From Trichuris trichiura (lineage: Eukaryota; Nematoda; Enoplea; Trichinellida; Trichuridae): a stretch of 64,000 bases of DNA. Positions 11,936-24,075 of the stretch are shown in pieces. The stretch spans positions 682,001 through 746,000 of the forward strand of contig JBAJFE010000039.1 in NCBI GenBank assembly GCA_037903355.1, written 5' to 3'. The position numbers and the translations under genes were made by a program. The first letter of the stretch is position 1, and each line of letters opens with the position of its first letter. Under the pieces are notes generated by a model. The model was not told the origin of the DNA, did no database searches, and was given only the letters and a program-made list of their open reading frames with translations.

Positions 11936-14486
11936 GTCGTTTGTAATTCGGTATGGTATATAGAATTCTTTACCTTGACAACGGAGCACTTAAGCTCTGT
12001 AGATTCGTTCATTTGGAAGTGGAAATAAACGCTTTGTACGGTTTCCATAATAGGTGCATACATTAAATCACTCCCTTTCTTTTATTATTGCGGCTACCGT
12101 CTCAAGTCGGTATCTTGTCCCTAAAGATTTAAACACAATTTGTGGGCTGATTCAGGACCGAGTAGTGTCCGGGTTTTTGCTTACATTAAAGGCAGGTTCC
12201 GTCTAAGTTATTGATTCTAACCATTGATTAACAGCAATGTCTTTTCAGCTGAATTCAGTTCAAGAAAAATTACAACTGTTTGCCGTTAAGCGCTTTTGGT
12301 TATCATGTAGTCGTAATAAAAGTACTACCACCGGCAATAATTAAATCTCAGTATTTATGGAGCAGCAAAGAGGTTAAATGCTTCGATTCGTTGCGCTTCT
12401 GTTGCTTAAAATTTTTTTATTCAGCTTGCATCTTCTCTGCTGCTGAGTATTATTCCCTCTGGTCATCATTCAATTTAATTGATCGTTCCAAGACCTCTGT
12501 AGATGTAAAACAGAAGTATCTGATTATGCGTGAAGTACGGTTTTAGTTAATGGTGTATAAACTTTTAGAATTGATCAAAGTTGGGATAGAAGCCGCCTGT
12601 ATTTAACTTGGGTGAAAGTAGCGTCATCATACGTTAGGGGCAACTGCTTTGCAGTGTGTTGGACAAAGGTCCATTCAGCGGTACCCATATAACGTGTTTC
12701 ACTGTGTGACGTGGCAAACAAATCGAGGCAGCGAAAGCTAATCGCTCTCCCTGAGAGTCCCCTTCGCCAATATAATCCACATAATGCTTATCGCGTGGAA
12801 GAAAAACCAGTATCCCCTATCTTTCAGCGAGAAAATAAAAAGAGACAAGCTCGACGAGGGGCTGCTTTTGCTTTAGTTAAGCAGTGAGCGTTTTGGCTGT
12901 GGCCTTTCTGGCTACAAATTTAGTTGGTACAACTGTGTGTTCTGTGCGCTTAAGCGAAATACAAATTGTTACATTTCCTTTGCTTCCGTACGGTTAGAAC
13001 GACAGTTTATAAAGTTGTATTCAGCCGACAGGTCGAACGAAGAATTCGGCATTCATTTTTTAGCTCGTTGGACCAGAAGTGGCTGTCCGATTTCTTTCTT
13101 GCTTTTCCCGCTTGTTCACTACTTACCTGCAGCTTCACGGCTTTGCTTTAGGTGTTCAAGATATTGTTCTAACCAAAAACGTTCGTTGTCGCCACCGCCC
13201 TTCATTACTCAAATCAAATGGTTATATTTAGGCAAATAGAAAATGAGAAAACTGACCAGTTGGTTAGATAGTTGAGGTGAATCGGCTGTAATAGACACAC
13301 TGAATCTTCCAGATGCGGAAGTGGAGACGTTAATAGGTATTCCATGTTTCAATTCTTCATTTGAATTTTTTTCCTGCCATACGGGATAGAGTCGACTATT
13401 CAAACTAATGTCTGTAGATGGTAGTTTGATCTAGCGATGATGAAATCATTGTAAAAATAGTTGGGTTGGCTTTCAAAGTTTGTTCCCAATTTACTTGTTA
13501 TATACTTCATTAGTTAAGCGCAATTGGTAGCATGCGACGATCTGTCGCGTCTAAGTAATTTTGAAAACATCCAAACTTCTTGTACCATTGTCGGTAGGTT
13601 AAATGATGACGACTGCTTGCGAGTGAGTGGACAGCAACAAGACCTCTGAAACAGTTATGCATGAAAATTGAATTGCAGTCGGGAAAACTGACTTTCTTAG
13701 TTGAGATGTCCGGATCATGGTCTACTCACACACACAACCATAATAGTTTATCCTTCTCGCGATTGCACAAAAGATTACTCGAAATCTGCAAGATTATTTC
13801 AAACTGTTATCATTAAAGGAAAGTCTGTTATTAACCTTGGTTCACTGAGTCAGGTGTTCATTTGACGTCTTTTCCAACGCAGTAGTTAGGATTCATGGAC
13901 GAAATTTTGTTTCTCGCGTCTATTATTGAATGGTTCTTTGCCATCAAACGGCATAAAGAATAGAACGTCAGTTAAGGTTGAACCTGCTAATCATGACAGT
14001 TCAGATTTAGACTTTTTACAGTACACGTTTTCCAGAAATCAGTTGCGCCACCTGCGCGCGTACGCAAAACGTAGCATATATTTTGGAATGCAAGCTCTAA
14101 CGCAGACTTTTTTTACGGTAAAACGAACTAACAGGATAACACAAGGAAAGCTTTAACGTTAAATGCGATGTGTCGTCTTGGAGCGATGAGTCAACAGCGA
14201 AAGAATATTTCACTCTACAATCGTTCAGTAGTTTCTTTTGTATCAGCTTGCTGGAGTTGCAGTCTCGTTTATTGATGAAACTCATTTGAGCCTACCGTAC
14301 TGATTAAGAGAAATAAAGTTCACTATCTGTTAAAGTAGCGCGGTCAGAGTTTCTTTACCGCACAGATCTGATCAGTGGCTGACTAGATGTGTTACTGATT
14401 TTTTTCGTACTCAAAAAATTAAGCGACTCACTCCTCAACTTCTGTCCTCTAAACTTTAGCACGTGTGGAAAACTAAGGCAACATCG

Positions 14487-15368
14487 AGTTCTTGAATATG
14501 AGCCGAGGCGTGACTTGCCATCCAATGTAAAAAAATAAGATGGGATTTTATACTGCTGTACCATTTTTGTAAACGTAAAGAGAGATGTACTTCTTCAGCT
14601 TACTCAGGGTAGGTTTGTTGTATGGATTTTACGACATTTTAGAATTGGCTGTAATAGAGAGATTCAGTTATACATTGTTAGCATAAGTTCATCGATGTAA
14701 GCATCACCTACGTCATGGAAGCGCGAATGATATTTTTTAAGTGCATATGATATCGCTTGCTGTTTTAAAACGAGGACTGGTTACAAAGGAGTTTTTCATT
14801 TCAAAAACTAAATAGCGTAAGCGGTGTTTAGCTCTTAGTATTTTATACCAGACAGACGCTGTTAAAGAAATTGTTTTTTTAGCACTGGTAAGGAACTTTG
14901 TTTAGCCGGTTCGGCGAATTGTCTTCTAGACTGACTGTTCTGTTGCTCCGTGTAAAAGAAAATTTACTTCTTTTATGTCGATAGACGTTTCCTGATTAAC
15001 AGATGGGTTTCTTATAAGATAGCATTGCGCGTTTGTCGATAGAGAGCTGAGAGAAATGTGCGACAATCTTCGAAACTGCTGTTGATCTTTAATCCTGCTT
15101 AAACGCAGCTGTCTTTTGCTTGCGTGCGTTATTTATTTAAGCTTTATTCTGGGGTGCCTACGTTTGATCAATTATGGTATAATTTTTTTCAAATCAAGAT
15201 GTTCTTCCAGTAGCGCGTTGTTATGCAATACTAATTGAATTGCCAAAACGGAAATCGTTAGCAAAAACAAAATCTAGGTGTTTACGTATTTATATAGTCG
15301 CGAATAAATTTTGTATTACCTTGCGCTCTCTTCATCCCCGCATTAATACGGTAGTGCAATGGAAAATG
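14487..15368 (+). repeat. Copy B of the ~870 bp direct duplication
   Basis: Direct-repeat partner of 9092-9956. It ends abruptly at GGAAAATG, a few tens of bases before the possible small gene at 15409. The two copies share a long identical centre and diverged flanks. Confidence 0.85.
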
Positions 15369-15408
15369 TATCGGTTCTTTGTTATGGGAACGGAAACGCC
15401 GAACTATA

Positions 15409-15967
15409 ATGGCCCCGTTTTTCTGCGCGATGGCTTCGTTTGAATCCATATCTAACGCAGTCGGCATAAACGTATTCCTGCATTACTCTGGCTTCTGGAA
15501 GGTATAAGTTTAGGTTGTAGCAGTGTTCGACCAAAACCGCTCTTGTGTAGCCTGGGCGCGCACGGACAAAGTAGTTTAAGTAGGGAGTATCATAGGCCCA
15601 TACTTATATAGAGCATAGTTCGGATTTTTCCAAGATCGTTTGGGCTACGGGATGCTGGCGATATGAAAACATTCTGGTTCTACATTTTTCGTACAGTAGG
15701 TTAACGATAAGAAGGGAGTAGTGTTTTCGAAAATAGTCACTAGCCGTGTAACGCTCGCAGGAGAACGGTTTTACTTTTCAGACGGCTACAGACGCTCTAA
15801 AACGTTTCTGCGAAAAAGATAAGGATAGGCCGAGTGACGACGAAGCAGTTTTTTGCGTCATCGCTTCATCCGAAACGAAATGGAAAGTTGCAGGCACAAT
15901 CGTATTCCTTAATGCAGATGGCTCTGCTGCCCCGCCATGGAGCTTTGGAATTTGCAGATTGTCTTGA
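15409..15967 (+). CDS. Possible two-exon small protein, unidentified
   Basis: Exon 1 at 15409-15501 encodes 31 residues starting MAPFFCAMASFESI and ends at a donor GTATAAG. Exon 2 at 15782-15967 follows the acceptor TTACTTTTCAG and encodes 61 residues, including KRFCEKDKDRPSDDEAVF and SETKWKVAGTIVFLNADG, before a TGA. Both junctions are phase 0, giving 92 residues in total. The second exon has the mixed charged and hydrophobic composition of a folded domain. I do not recognise the family. A 96-codon frame on the other strand overlaps exon 2, so strand choice is uncertain. Confidence 0.35.
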
Positions 15968-18627
15968 CTGTGGTGTTCCAATGGAGCCGCACTTATATAT
16001 TCTGAGGGGCGCATGCGGGAACTTTTAACTAGCTGATATAGTGCCCCTATACTTACGGTTAGCGTCATTCCGATTTTTCAGTGCTCGTACGAGCAACGGA
16101 CAGCTGGAAATATGATAAAATGCTAGTTTTTGGATACATGGTACAGTAGGTAAAGGAAAAGCAGGTACCACTAATTTCAAAAATACTGATGAGGCCTCCG
16201 GAGCGCGTGGACAAGTTCTTTGTCTGCGAGGGGGCTTCCGGAGGCCGCGTGAAACCGTTTCGCGTCAGAAAAAAGTGCGCCAAACAGGCACTTGACGTCT
16301 TTTCACTTTTGCGTCAAAAGAAGGCACGTCAAACTGAGACGTCATATTTTAACTCTGCGTAAATGTTTCATTTGGAAAAAAATGTGTGTTTAGCTTAACT
16401 GGGGGTGTATGTTGACTGCAGCTGAATGTAAGATTTGCGTGAAACGAAGGCGAGTCAGCCAGACTTGAAAGGCTATTTCGTCGTCGTCGGGATAATGTTA
16501 TGTATTTGCAGTTAAACGTGAAAAGTAACGCATGTAAACGGTACGTCGTGGATTAATTATAGAAGAGAATGATAGATTTGTTGCACATTTAGATTTGAAG
16601 AAATTGTTTTCAGAAGTGTGGGTATTGCGAATTGTTTTCCAGTTTCAAAAGCGATCATCGTTTAAGCTCTTTTTAAACTGGTTGAGCTTGGCGGGGTATA
16701 AAAGGTAGGGGTATAGAAGCAAACAGTTACAGCGATGGAAGAAGAAAGCCGTAGAAACCAGGATTATGTAAAAGACGGAAAGGAAGCCCAGAAGACACCA
16801 TGAGCTAAGAAAGAAGAATAGAAGAAATGAAACGACGAAAAAATATTAAACAAGAAAGAAAGGAATAAGGTAGAAAAATGCGAACGAAGAGAAAGAAAAA
16901 GAAGTAACAAAAGCTGAGGAAGAAAAGAGAAAAGTTCGTGAGGGAAGAGGAAGGAAGAAAACGTTAGAAAAGAAGGAAGAAAAGATTATCGAAGACAATT
17001 TTGTGCCAGCATAGAGCATACCGTCCTACACGGAAACTTCAACGGGTTTAAACAGAGTTTAAACGATGGTCAAATCAAAAAGTGGAAAATAATTGACATT
17101 TCAACAAACTTTCACCAGTTAATTCCCACCTACAATGGATAGCTGTGAATATGAATCGTTTACGATAGAAACTCTTAAACCGTGATTCTATTTTATTGTG
17201 AACATAACGTTTATGTAAAAGCAGAACCTATATTCAGACATGTAATTAGTGTTGCTAATATTTTTTTTTATTAAGTTGAGATTTAGGGTTTATCGCACCC
17301 TGTCGAAGGTCCTTTGAATCAGCGTTAATGACGAGCAACAATCCGCCCTGAAAGCTCTACTTGGTAAGAAAAGATGAGAAAACAATACGTCGTATCTTTT
17401 CGTATAGTGCAATAATGGAGTAATACTCGCAGTTATTTGGAAGTGTTTCATGTGCAATGTAGTTTGCCCGGAAAAACCAGCCTAAATTTGTTTTTCTTTT
17501 TCAATGACGATTGATAGTTGCCCGTGAAACGGACCGCTCACAAAATCTACTGCAACTTTGTGATTCACGTTCCTACGGATAATAGGTAACGTATAGCCAA
17601 CATGAAAACGGAAACACCCGTGAAACCGAATAATTCAGTTTCCCATTAAAGACGGAACATCAAAAAGCAAATTTGTTTTAGGAACAAAGCCTCTTTCAAT
17701 TCTTTTATCAGTTGCTATGTATTTTAAGGTTGTAAAGTCCCGTATGCACTGCAGTCAGTCTCTGTTTATCACACTTTTCTACACTTTTTTAGAGTAACTT
17801 TGAAGTACTGTAGATTCTAATTGACGGAAAAGAGTATTATTTTTTCTTTTTCTCGATAAACTTATTCTTCTTTTACTTTTCCTATCGCTTACTGAAGAAA
17901 TTACACAACTTTTAAGTGAACCTTATCAGACTAAGCATTTAGTAATTCGTTAAAATCATATCTTTTAAGGAATAATCATATTTCAAAATGTTCTTTGCTC
18001 CCAATGTTTATACAATCAGAGTAAATATCATTCCAAATGAGTAAATACGATCGTTCTTCAAGGTCAACGAAATAGGTTATCAGTTTATTATATCAGCCAG
18101 AGGGAAGAAATTGTTGGAGCATTTGTTTGCTTTAATCGTATAGTAGTCAGTGCTAATGTTTGCATTTGTAAGGTGTACCTTAATCTCTTATACACTGAAA
18201 CGATGAAATTGTATACTTACGAACAGTGTGTCAATAGTAAGTGGGTAAATCAAACGACCTTTTATCAGGTCAATCAGTGATTTGCATACCACTAAAGTAT
18301 TGTGGCCGAGACCCAGACGTTCAAAATCAGTGTTCGCTCGTTCCGACTCGCAGAGCAGTTGCTCCTATGCGACTACTGCTGATCGCTGCTCGTTCATTCC
18401 AGTGGTAAATGCTGCCGGTTGGAGGATCCATTTGGAAAAGACGAATCGCTAGACAGGACGACGGAATGACGGTGCCATATGGAAATGATCGACAGAAATG
18501 AAGAATTCCTCAAACGATGATGGACAAACCAGTTCAATGTTGGAATGAAGGTGGTGAGTCTTTTACTCTTAAACACCTTTCATTTTTTCAACTTTTAGAA
18601 TCTCGCTGACGGCTAATTAAAAGGAAA
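15968..18627. other. Intergenic, with a purine-rich tract
   Basis: No gene recognised. Positions about 16736-16990 form a long, almost pure purine (GA-rich) stretch on the + strand. Near 16190-16250 there is a GC-rich inverted pair (GGCCTCCGGAG and TTCCGGAGGCC). The rest is AT-rich. Confidence 0.5.
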
Positions 18628-18630
18628 TGA

Positions 18631-19048
18631 CCATTCGAAATTCGTGAAAAGAGAGCAGAGAAAATTGTCCAAACAGCAGATCGTAAACTCGACCAAAAAA
18701 GAGGACGAAAAAAAGGAAAGGACGACAGCTCAAAACGGGACGACAATTTCAAACCGAGAAAACCATTCGAAATTCGTGAAGAGGATCGAGCAGAAAAAAT
18801 TTTCCGGACAGCCAATCGTCTAATCGACCACAAACGAGGACGAAAAAAAGGAAAGGACGAGCAGTCAAAACTGGAGAACAATTTCAAAACGGAGGACGAG
18901 TCAAAGACGCTTGAGAGTTCAATTGCACTATTTTTTGAAGTAAGAAATTTGTGGTTTTCTGCTTATGTTGATTTTTGCAATATTTTAGGTCGAAAAAAGA
19001 AAACAGCTGAAGAAACACGATATTTTGCGTCGCTATTTGTCCGTCTGA
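18631..19048 (+). pseudogene. Charged two-repeat protein fragment (RGRKKGK repeats)
   Basis: An open frame at 18631-18939 holds two ~42-residue repeats, each beginning PFEIRE and containing KRGRKKGKD. They differ by many substitutions and one 3-base indel that keeps the frame. It ends at a donor GTAAGA. After an acceptor at 18988 a short exon (VEKRKQLKKHDILRRYLSV) runs to a stop at 19046-19048. There is an in-frame TGA directly before the first repeat and no methionine, so it is either the 3' end of a gene whose earlier exons I cannot find, or a decayed gene. The basic RGRKK core is reminiscent of DNA-binding tails. The opposite strand is also open across the repeat. Confidence 0.35.
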
Positions 19049-19889
19049 TCAATCTGTCGAAATGCCAAACGACTAAATGTTGTCATACCTGTGGCAGAGA
19101 GGACTCGCTCGCTTGGTATTGTCTGTCTTCTGCTGATGTAAGCTGGCAATATATTTTTTAGAGTGGACCAATGTTCGTCTGTTTCCTAAGCGCATTTCAA
19201 AGACGAAGACATTTCTGTGGACAAGAAATGGACTGATCTTCAACTTCAATACATATCATTGCTGAGATTTTTCTCAGCAACTCATTTCATTCCTTCATCT
19301 TCTCTGACGGAGCAGATCATATCCTGGTTTTGGGTATGAATCTCTCTGTTTTATGATGTGATTTTTTCACATCGCGAATTTTTTGTCATACTTCGATCTT
19401 CAGCATCGTCTCGTGTTCGAAGACATGGTCTGGAATGATCTTATGGATCGCGTTCTCAGCTGATCGCGTCTCGTGATCATCATTCTCTCATCTCGTCTCA
19501 TGTCTTCTCTCCTCTGAGTTGATGAGCTGTTTCTCTCATCATGTTCAGTTCTTTTCACTCAGTCTTTCATTCTCAGTCTCTCTCTCCTGGTTCATTTTCT
19601 GGGAGGGGGGTTGTCTTCGGCCAGGTTCTTTCGGTCCTATTGGTGGATCCGATTCCTGGTATTAGCACGAATCGGGAATCCGCTCCTGTATTCGAGTGTA
19701 TTATGCCGGCATCCGGCGCGTTTTTTAAGTCTTTGTTTACTTAGTGGTTTTTTTGAGCAACCTTCTTCCCCCTGGTGTGATTTTTTTGATCACGTGGTTC
19801 CTTCCCCATTACCACGTTTCGAGTGACATTTCGAGTGACAACCTCTCATGCGGTTATTTCTGAGATGGATGGATGAGTCATACTCCCTC
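19049..19889. other. Pyrimidine-rich intergenic sequence
   Basis: TC-rich sequence with many short near-repeats built around TCTCGTGATCAT-like words. No gene was recognised. Confidence 0.45.
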
Positions 19890-20400
19890 CTGCGATCATT
19901 CTGACATGCAAATTTTGGGAGTACCCCCTCATGCAGTGATTTTGACATGCATTTTTGGGGGTACTCCCCTCATGCAGTGATTTTGACATGCAGATTAGAG
20001 TATTTCCCCGATGCGATGACTTTGGCATACAATTTTGAGGGTACCCTCCGCATGCGATGACTTTGACATGCAATTTTGAGGGTACCCTCCGCATGCGATG
20101 ATTTTGGCATGCAATTTTGAGGGTACCCTCCGCATGCGATGATTTTGGCATGCAATTTTGAGGGTACCCTCCGCATGCGATGATTTTGGCATGCAATTTT
20201 GAGGGTACCCTCCGCATGCGATGATTTTGGCATGCAATTTTGAGGATATCCCCTCGCGCTGATTCTGACATGCGGTTTTGAGGGTACCCTCCGCATGCGA
20301 TTATTTTGACATGATGTACAGGGGTACTCTCGCATGCGATGACTTTGACAAGCGGTTCGAGAGTACCCCTTGATGCAATGACTTCGACATGCACTTTTCA
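19890..20400. repeat. 41-bp minisatellite
   Basis: About a dozen tandem copies. The central ones (about 20010-20255) repeat exactly every 41 bases, and the flanking copies are degenerate. Each unit carries two palindromes, GCATGC and AGGGTACCCT. Because 41 is not a multiple of three, the array passes through all frames. All three minus-strand frames stay open through part of it, producing long meaningless open frames. Confidence 0.95.
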
Positions 20401-23285
20401 GTGATCTCCAGCATGCAGTGTGTTGGATGCTACTATTTGTGTGACATCCTCATGAGATGATTTTACGGACTTGCACAGTGACTCCTTTTCATGCGATGAA
20501 TATGTTAGCGATGACAACTTTCTCGCTGGAGTATCATACTGTCAGCATGGTCCTTTCATGCAAGAATATTTACGCTCCTAGGAGATATATCCTCTACGTG
20601 AAGGCAACATGCCAGTGCCAGAACATCCATCAGCACAGGGGTTATACACTCCATGCCAATCTAACATGTATGCTTCAATTCCAATCATACATCTAGGAAT
20701 CATGCCCACTACTAGACCACTGTACGTTATAGGACTCCATTAGATATTTTAGACCCATGGAAACGACATTCATACTTCGCATGCAGGTATATAGGTACCA
20801 GAGGAATGGTATGGCTCCACGGGTTACAAGCAAGTGGTACAACTCCTAATTTCAGGTGTTTTACCTTTTAAGAATAGGCAACATGCGGTCCATTCCCATC
20901 AGAGAAGGTACGGTATAGTATCCCCATTTCAGAGCAGAATATGTTTCATGAAGGTCCATAGGTCCATTGGTCAGTGTGAGGATGACAGAAGGTGCCAAAA
21001 TTGGTGTGGATGTCTTGTGGTTTTAAACTTTCTTTTCTTTTAAACTGCTCTGTACATTTCAAGTCCGTCGCATGTTGTCCTGTCGCGCTTGTCGTTGATC
21101 TTGATGCTTTCTTGTTGTCTCTGTGACAGTAGTCCTTCCACTTTTATGCTTGTCGCTGCTGCTGTCTTCCGCTAGCATTGCGTAATCTTGCTTGAGCTCT
21201 TCAATTCCCATTGAATTGTTTTTTAACTTTTTATCCTTTCTCAAAATAATCTCTGCTGCTCACAATTGCCCAACCGATTTTGCATACAGTTCACATATTT
21301 TTTGTCATCACCTTTGCTCTGATTGTGCCAAATGAGCGGTCATTTTCCGACTTTGCTTTCCTTGTAATCGCGTCCGTGACAAACGATTTGTGGATTGTGT
21401 CTTTGTGAACATATAACACCATTTGTTAACCATTGCAGATACTTTTAGCCATTGTAAACTTCGCAACTTCTACACCGTACCTCCTCTAATGAAAACTTAC
21501 AAGCCCATAACCAGAATCCAACGGTCAAACGTGAGAACAATACTATCCCATACATTTAAAATTATGTACGAGCACAACGCGACACATTTAAACCTATATC
21601 ATGCCATGATGTAATACATGAGGATGTCACACAAATAGATATATGAGATCACTGTCATGCAATTAGTCCATTTGTGAGACTTCAATGTTATTAACATACC
21701 CGGCATGCAAACATCAATTCTTACCAATGGAACAGAATGTCGTGTAGTTCTTCTTATAGGTTCTGACTTTCGGCTGAAACTGGATGCCCTACCAACGTAT
21801 GGATGGGCGGTTATTAGTTCAAAACGGGACAAAACTTTGCCAAGTCATCGAGAACAATGTGCACTGCTTTGGGTCAGTTTTACTTTGGCATTTCACCCGA
21901 AGGACCTCCCAAAAATTCTTTATTTCATTATGCAATTCAGCATGCAAAACATAGAATACAATCGTATCACAGTGAAATACACTACAACAACTGCAATGTT
22001 GTTTTAGCCTAAAAATAATTGATTATCTATCCGTGCAACAAAAGCAATTTTTTTGTAACAACGTAAAAGACAGCTTACCGCAAACTATGCCTTTATCACA
22101 CCCAATATATGTGAGCAGTAGAAATGCCAAACTTGTCTCAGCTGACGATCGGTCTTTTTCAAATGGTACTTACCAAATCATCGTCAACTGATTCATTTCT
22201 TTGTGTCCATTGTGGTAAATTCTAACACCTTGAATTCATGCTAGATTTTATCAGCTTTTTACTCATCGCTTCCTTTGCCATCAGCAATTTCCGTTCACTT
22301 TCTCTAAAACGTCACTTTGTCAACTTTAATTCACCATGACAGAACTAATAAACTTATATTCTTACCAGTGTAGAAGGACTATGACAATGATGATCATACC
22401 AATGATATACCACTGTCCATATGATATTATTAATCACAGTTTCAAGACGACCTAACATTATGCAAATCAGCAGCAGCTACTAACGGCCGTTATCTGACCT
22501 CTGATGTAACAAAGATAAGGCAAAACGCTTACTTTAGCCCGGTCAATGTACGATTTGACCTGATTTTCCTGTTTACATTCCATCCGAGTAGCTTCTTCGA
22601 TGCAAACTAACAGACCTCTTTGGCTCTATTACTTTTCCTTTCTGTTTGAACAGCGAATTTGACCTGTTTTCATTGTTTACAAATGTTCAGTTCAGTTCCC
22701 TCCGGTAACATTATCTGAAAGTTTACTTTTAGTTTACTCAAAACGAAAAAATTTTTCCTTCTTACCTTTTACGAAGCGTCATTTTTCCATTTGCATTTGT
22801 TTCCAATCCTCAAATACACTTACTACACAATATGAACGTTTCTTACCAAATCCGCTTAGGAGAGAGCAATTTTTTTTAAACATACTGTCACCATTCCTTC
22901 GTTTCATAATGCTAAACTGAAACAATAACGTTTTAAATTTATCGTTCATACCTATTCGTTCCTTTTTGACTTCTTTTCCCTATCCATTTAGTGATTCTGG
23001 TGTTTGCGCGAGCAACAAACACTTCACCTGCAAATGAAATTTTTTAAATTCAACCTACCTTGTCTACAACAATTGCTAAACAGGCCAACGTCTCCAAAAT
23101 GTCGGTTGCTGTTAACCTGAAAGCGACTATTAAATTTCATTTCCATTACAATCAAACGTAAAGAGCTCAAGGTTTTTCCGGCTGTAAGTGCATTTTGCCG
23201 TCAACCTTTACTCTTTTTCCGGATATGCGACCGGCTGAGAGATCACACTTTTATAGAACAATTCAAATTTTTTATTTGTAACAAA
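20401..23285. other. Intergenic, nothing firm
   Basis: Degenerate minisatellite-like words persist to about 20520. A segment near 21790-21815 (CTACCAACGTATGGATGGGCGGTTATTAG) resembles the arm of the hairpin elements at 26.6 and 27.2 kb, so a decayed copy probably lies here. No gene was recognised. Confidence 0.45.
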
Positions 23286-23399
23286 TTGCACTTTCGAACA
23301 AAGGGAAAAGCGAAACTTTTGAGGGAAATCAATTCAGAAGGGAGCAAACGAAAATACGACAACGGTATAATAGTTCGATACGACAACACAAGTATTCTC

Positions 23400-24075
23400 A
23401 ATCTCAAACCCACTATTATTGTCTCTCCTACCCGACAAATGGGAAGGTCAGCGGGAGCTCAGAAGGGAAAACTGATGGATACCACAAGCTCAAACCTCTC
23501 CCGCGCATACTCACTTACTGCCTTACCTATTTTCCCGTCAGGAAGGTGTCACCCTTCAAAACCCTACGCTGTCCAGCTCCAGGGTCATTTTCGCGCACAC
23601 AGACCGGAACAGGACAGCAATTCCTACCACATCCCGCTACTTATTCCCACTACCTTGTTTTCTACATGGGGGGTTCGTCGCCGCGGTCTTTGCACTCAGT
23701 TCAGTGTCCACTGTCCAGCGCCCATTGACTATTGTCCGCTTTCCAGGTCCACTGTTCCTACTTCTCACACTGGGGACGCACGGCAGTCGACATGCGTCAG
23801 ACGGCACTCGACATGCTGCTCACGACATACTACATGCTACTCACGACACACGACATGCGACTCACGACATACGACATGCGACAGACGACACACGACATGC
23901 GACAGACGACATGCGACTGTCACATGTGACATGCGGCACATGTGACAAATGACAAGCGTGACATGTGACATGCAGATGATGCAATATTGTCGTTGTTTAC
24001 TAATCTCAACGGATAGCGCCGCACCCCGCCACCCCCCTTTTTTTTTTTTTGGGGGGGGCGGGGGGGCAGCTATCC
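23400..24075. repeat. GC-rich block with ACGACATGCGAC-type short tandem repeats and homopolymers
   Basis: Unlike the AT-rich surroundings, 23400-23760 is GC-richer and without stops in one + frame. From about 23780 to 23970 it becomes an irregular short tandem repeat of ACGACATGCGAC-like words. At about 24027-24066 comes a run of C, T and then G. The long open frame running into the repeat is best explained by the repeat and composition, not by a gene. Confidence 0.6.

Larger units (their letters stand above)
9957..14486. other. 4.5-kb segment between the two direct repeats
   Basis: No recognised gene. It contains a small inverted-repeat element at 10296-10398 and a weak coding candidate at 11627-11935. 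Another open stretch at 13926-14093 has a plausible but unmatched peptide (SNGIKNRTSVKVEP). No gag/pol-type reading frame is present, so the flanking repeats are not obviously LTRs of a retrotransposon. Confidence 0.5.

Noticed and set aside
9092..15368. The two ~870-bp repeats as LTRs of a retrotransposon
   Set aside because: No TG...CA ends or primer-binding site were seen, there is no gag/pol between them, and identity is uneven along the repeats.
20010..20255. Regular spaced repeats resembling a CRISPR array
   Set aside because: The units are contiguous with no unique spacers, and the host is a eukaryote. It is a minisatellite.
19846..20394. A 182-codon minus-strand frame over the 41-bp array
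   Set aside because: It arises from a stop-free tandem repeat whose unit length is not a multiple of three. All three minus frames are open, so no frame is selected.
23286..23952. A 219-codon + frame ending in Cys/His-rich repeats
   Set aside because: The last third is a translated short tandem repeat and the rest follows GC-rich composition. There is no domain and no splice context.
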